Of a stretch of 7,802 nucleotides of DNA, positions 5,809-7,802 are shown in pieces. The DNA comes from an uncultured Porphyromonadaceae bacterium. GTDB taxonomy: Bacteria > Bacteroidota > Bacteroidia > Bacteroidales > Muribaculaceae. Made by a program: the position numbers and the translations under genes. The stretch is from contig CAMWLX010000155.1 in the NCBI GenBank assembly GCA_947175225.1, positions 1-7,802 of the forward strand. Direction: 5' to 3'. The notes beneath the pieces were generated by a model. It searched no databases, was not told the origin of the DNA, and saw only the letters and a program-made list of their open reading frames with translations. How positions within the stretch are numbered: the stretch's first letter is position 1; every line of letters starts with the position of its first letter.

Positions 5809-7779
5809 TTAAACCTGAATTGATTCAGCTTCTGAAATCCAAAGACGAGACACCGCGTCGGATGGCATTCTCCAGTCGCCCCGAGGGGAGAAAGATACAG
5901 GTCCTACTTTGGGTCCGTCGGGCATACATGAGCGTTTGAATTGTTGGTTAAAGAATCTGCGTAAAAAGACAATCAGCCATTTCTTGATAGTTTCGCGGCT
6001 GAATGTCGGGCGTCCGTCGGAATATGGACCCTCTGCAAAAGCCTTGCAAGCGAGCACAAATATTTTGGCTGGAGAGAAACCTTCCTTCACAAAATGATAG
6101 ATGAAGAAATCATGGAGGTCATAGGGACCAACGAGATCTTCTGTCTTTTGGGCAATATTGCCTTCATTGTCGGTTGGTACAAGTTCAGGGCTGATTGGAG
6201 TGCTTACTATATCTTCGAGGATGCGGCGGGTCTCATCATCGTATCCTTGAGCTACGCGCCTTACGAGAGGACGGATAAGGGTCTTAGGTACGGAAGCGTT
6301 GACACTGTACATTGACATATGGTCGCCGTTGTATGTGCACCATCCGAGAGCGAGTTCTGAAAGATCGCCTGTTCCAAGCACCATGCCTCCATATTTGTTG
6401 GCAAGGTCCATGAGAATTTGTGTCCTTTCACGGGCCTGGGAGTTTTCGTAGGTTGCATCGTGCAGATTGATGTCGTGGTCGATATCTTTGAAGTGTTGTT
6501 TGACGGCCTCGGATATGTTGATTTCGATGTGTGTGATTCCCATCCGCTCCATCAAATCTATGGCATTGTTGTGGGTTCTGTCTGAAGTGCCAAAGCCGGG
6601 CATAGTCACCCCGATAATTCCCTTTCTGTCAAGACCGAGATCATCAAAAGCTCTGATGGCAACCAAGAGGGCAAGAGTCGAATCAAGTCCTCCGGAGATG
6701 CCTATCACAAGGCTTTTGCAGTGAGTAGCCAACAGGCGTTGCTCAAGCCCCCATGCTTGAATGGTGATGATTTCTTCGCATTGCTCTTCAAATTTTACTT
6801 TCTCAGAGGAAAGGAATGGGTAGGGATTGATTTCGCGCATCAGGTTTGCTGGTTCAGCCTGAGTGGCGGTGAATTCTTCTAATCCAAAAGTCGGGAGTAC
6901 AATGTCGTTTTGTCCGAAACTTGATTGGCGTTGGCGTGTATTGCGAAGTTTTTCGACGTCTATGTCTGCGATGCAATAACCTTCCACACGCTTGAACCTT
7001 TCAGATTTTCTAAGGATTTGCCCATCTTCGGCAATGATTGCATTCCCGGAGAAAACGAGGTCGGTGCTTGACTCTCCTGCGCCGGCAGAGGCGTAAACAT
7101 ATCCACACTTGCAACGCGAGGAGCGTTCCTTGATCAGGGAAATGAGAAAAGCATGCTTGTTGATCACTTCGTTGGTAGCGCTGAGGTTGGCTATGATGTC
7201 TGCACCAGCCACGCTCATGGTAGTGCTCGGAGGATTAGGCACCCACATGTCTTCGCATATTTCTACACCGAATTTTGCATTTTCAATGCGGAAGAGCAGA
7301 TTTATTCCGAATGGAATCAGATGTCCGTCGAAGTCAATGACATTATATTCCTTTCCTGCCGGGATGTCAAGTTTAAGTCCGGATGAGAACCAACGCTTTT
7401 CGTAAAACTCGTCATAGTTGGGGAGATAGCATTTGGGTACGATGCCGAGTATCTCACCATATTGAATTACAGCTGCGCAGTTGTAAAGGCGTCCTCTGTA
7501 GCGAACAGGTAGACCAACTACAGCTGTTACGTGTGATTCTTTTGTGACCTGCTGGAGGAATCCGAGCTGACGCATTGCAGCGTTGAGGAGGGTAGGCTGG
7601 TTGAAGAGGTCGCCGCAACTATATCCTGTGAGGCATAATTCCGGGAATACTATTAAGCGAACCCCCTTTTTTGAAAGGCTCATTATCATATCAGATATTC
7701 TGACAGAGTTGACGCCGGGATCTGCAAGTTCTACTTTTGGATAAGCAGCTGCAACTCTAATAAAAAAAAATTTATACAT
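5809..7779 (-). CDS. nadE: Glutamine-dependent NAD+ synthase (nitrilase-like amidase domain plus NAD synthetase domain)
   Basis: It makes NAD+ from nicotinic acid adenine dinucleotide and ATP, using ammonia freed from glutamine by its own amidase domain. The protein is cytosolic; long relatives form octamers with an ammonia tunnel. The 656 residues fit the two-domain family. The nitrilase part carries Glu47 (VFPELCLTGYSCGDLF), Lys116 (GIVPKCYLPNYDEFYE) and Cys175 (GVEICEDMWVP), the full E-K-C triad. The synthetase part has the PP-loop GISGGLDS (360-367), MPGFGTSDRTHNNA, LGTGDLSELALGWCTYNGDHMSMY, and an intact end (KRSCMPDGPKVG...SPRGDWRMPSDA). The chosen start gives the family-like MYKFFFIRVAAAYP. 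The frame stays open to the window edge, but the 23 upstream bases are very AT-rich and hold no other ATG, GTG or TTG codon in frame. Codons 4-6 are a T9 run. It appears to be first in the operon shown here. Confidence 0.97.
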   Translation of the reverse strand: MYKFFFIRVAAAYPKVELADPGVNSVRISDMIMSLSKKGVRLIVFPELCLTGYSCGDLFNQPTLLNAAMRQLGFLQQVTKESHVTAVVGLPVRYRGRLYNCAAVIQYGEILGIVPKCYLPNYDEFYEKRWFSSGLKLDIPAGKEYNVIDFDGHLIPFGINLLFRIENAKFGVEICEDMWVPNPPSTTMSVAGADIIANLSATNEVINKHAFLISLIKERSSRCKCGYVYASAGAGESSTDLVFSGNAIIAEDGQILRKSERFKRVEGYCIADIDVEKLRNTRQRQSSFGQNDIVLPTFGLEEFTATQAEPANLMREINPYPFLSSEKVKFEEQCEEIITIQAWGLEQRLLATHCKSLVIGISGGLDSTLALLVAIRAFDDLGLDRKGIIGVTMPGFGTSDRTHNNAIDLMERMGITHIEINISEAVKQHFKDIDHDINLHDATYENSQARERTQILMDLANKYGGMVLGTGDLSELALGWCTYNGDHMSMYSVNASVPKTLIRPLVRRVAQGYDDETRRILEDIVSTPISPELVPTDNEGNIAQKTEDLVGPYDLHDFFIYHFVKEGFSPAKIFVLACKAFAEGPYSDGRPTFSRETIKKWLIVFLRRFFNQQFKRSCMPDGPKVGPVSFSPRGDWRMPSDAVSRLWISEAESIQV

Positions 7780-7802
7780 AAATATGTCTATTATAAAAAT
7801 AT

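Noticed and set aside
5815..5828. Small inverted repeat CTGAAT-TG-ATTCAG at the nadE/tsaC junction
   Set aside because: Six-base AT-rich arms with a two-base loop are too weak to form a convincing hairpin, and there is no T-tract. It lies mostly in the last nadE codons.
7780..7802. Possible promoter of nadE at the right edge
   Set aside because: The stretch is very AT-rich, but only 23 bases are present and no clear -7/-33 pair can be placed.
1..7802. Search for tRNA or rRNA genes, CRISPR arrays, insertion sequences, phage or defence genes
   Set aside because: Nearly every base belongs to six recognisable metabolic or envelope genes. I saw no spaced direct repeats, transposase motifs or structural RNA signatures.

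Overview
The window looks like a piece of a Bacteroidales-type (Bacteroidota) chromosome. The reasons are the protein types (a ClC protein with a cytoplasmic CBS pair, a large polyprenyl glycosylphosphotransferase with the TRPGITSWGMVKYGYA variant motif, and a fused nitrilase/NAD synthetase), start regions that mostly lack Shine-Dalgarno sequences, AT-rich leaders, and a G+C content that looks to be in the mid-40s by eye. The genus cannot be fixed from the sequence alone. The window is almost entirely coding. It has no gap above 31 bases between genes, and I see no RNA gene, mobile element or CRISPR array.

Layout. One gene reads on the + strand: an aldo/keto reductase of the YghZ (L-glyceraldehyde 3-phosphate reductase) type. 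Its first codons probably lie to the left of the window. The other five genes all read on the - strand and are tightly packed, in transcription order: nadE (glutamine-dependent NAD+ synthase), tsaC (threonylcarbamoyl-AMP synthase for t6A tRNA modification), a membrane sugar-phosphate transferase that starts surface glycan synthesis, a ClC chloride channel/transporter with CBS domains, and fmt (methionyl-tRNA formyltransferase). Their junctions are +5, -4, +31 and +10 bases, which suggests one operon. fmt and the reductase converge with only 11 bases between their stop codons.

Function. nadE, tsaC and fmt are housekeeping genes for NAD supply, tRNA modification and translation initiation. The glycan-initiating transferase is the odd member and is joined to tsaC by an ATGA stop/start overlap.

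The most interesting signals are not a new system. (1) A strong intrinsic terminator for the reductase transcript lies inside the 3' end of fmt, and a perfect 9-bp hairpin lies inside the 3' end of the reductase, so the two transcripts may overlap at their ends. (2) The ClC keeps the gating glutamate but has Val at the internal proton-glutamate position and His at the usual anion-binding Ser position. (3) A glycan-synthesis initiator is embedded among core genes. I found no convincing evidence for a previously undescribed defence or mobile system.
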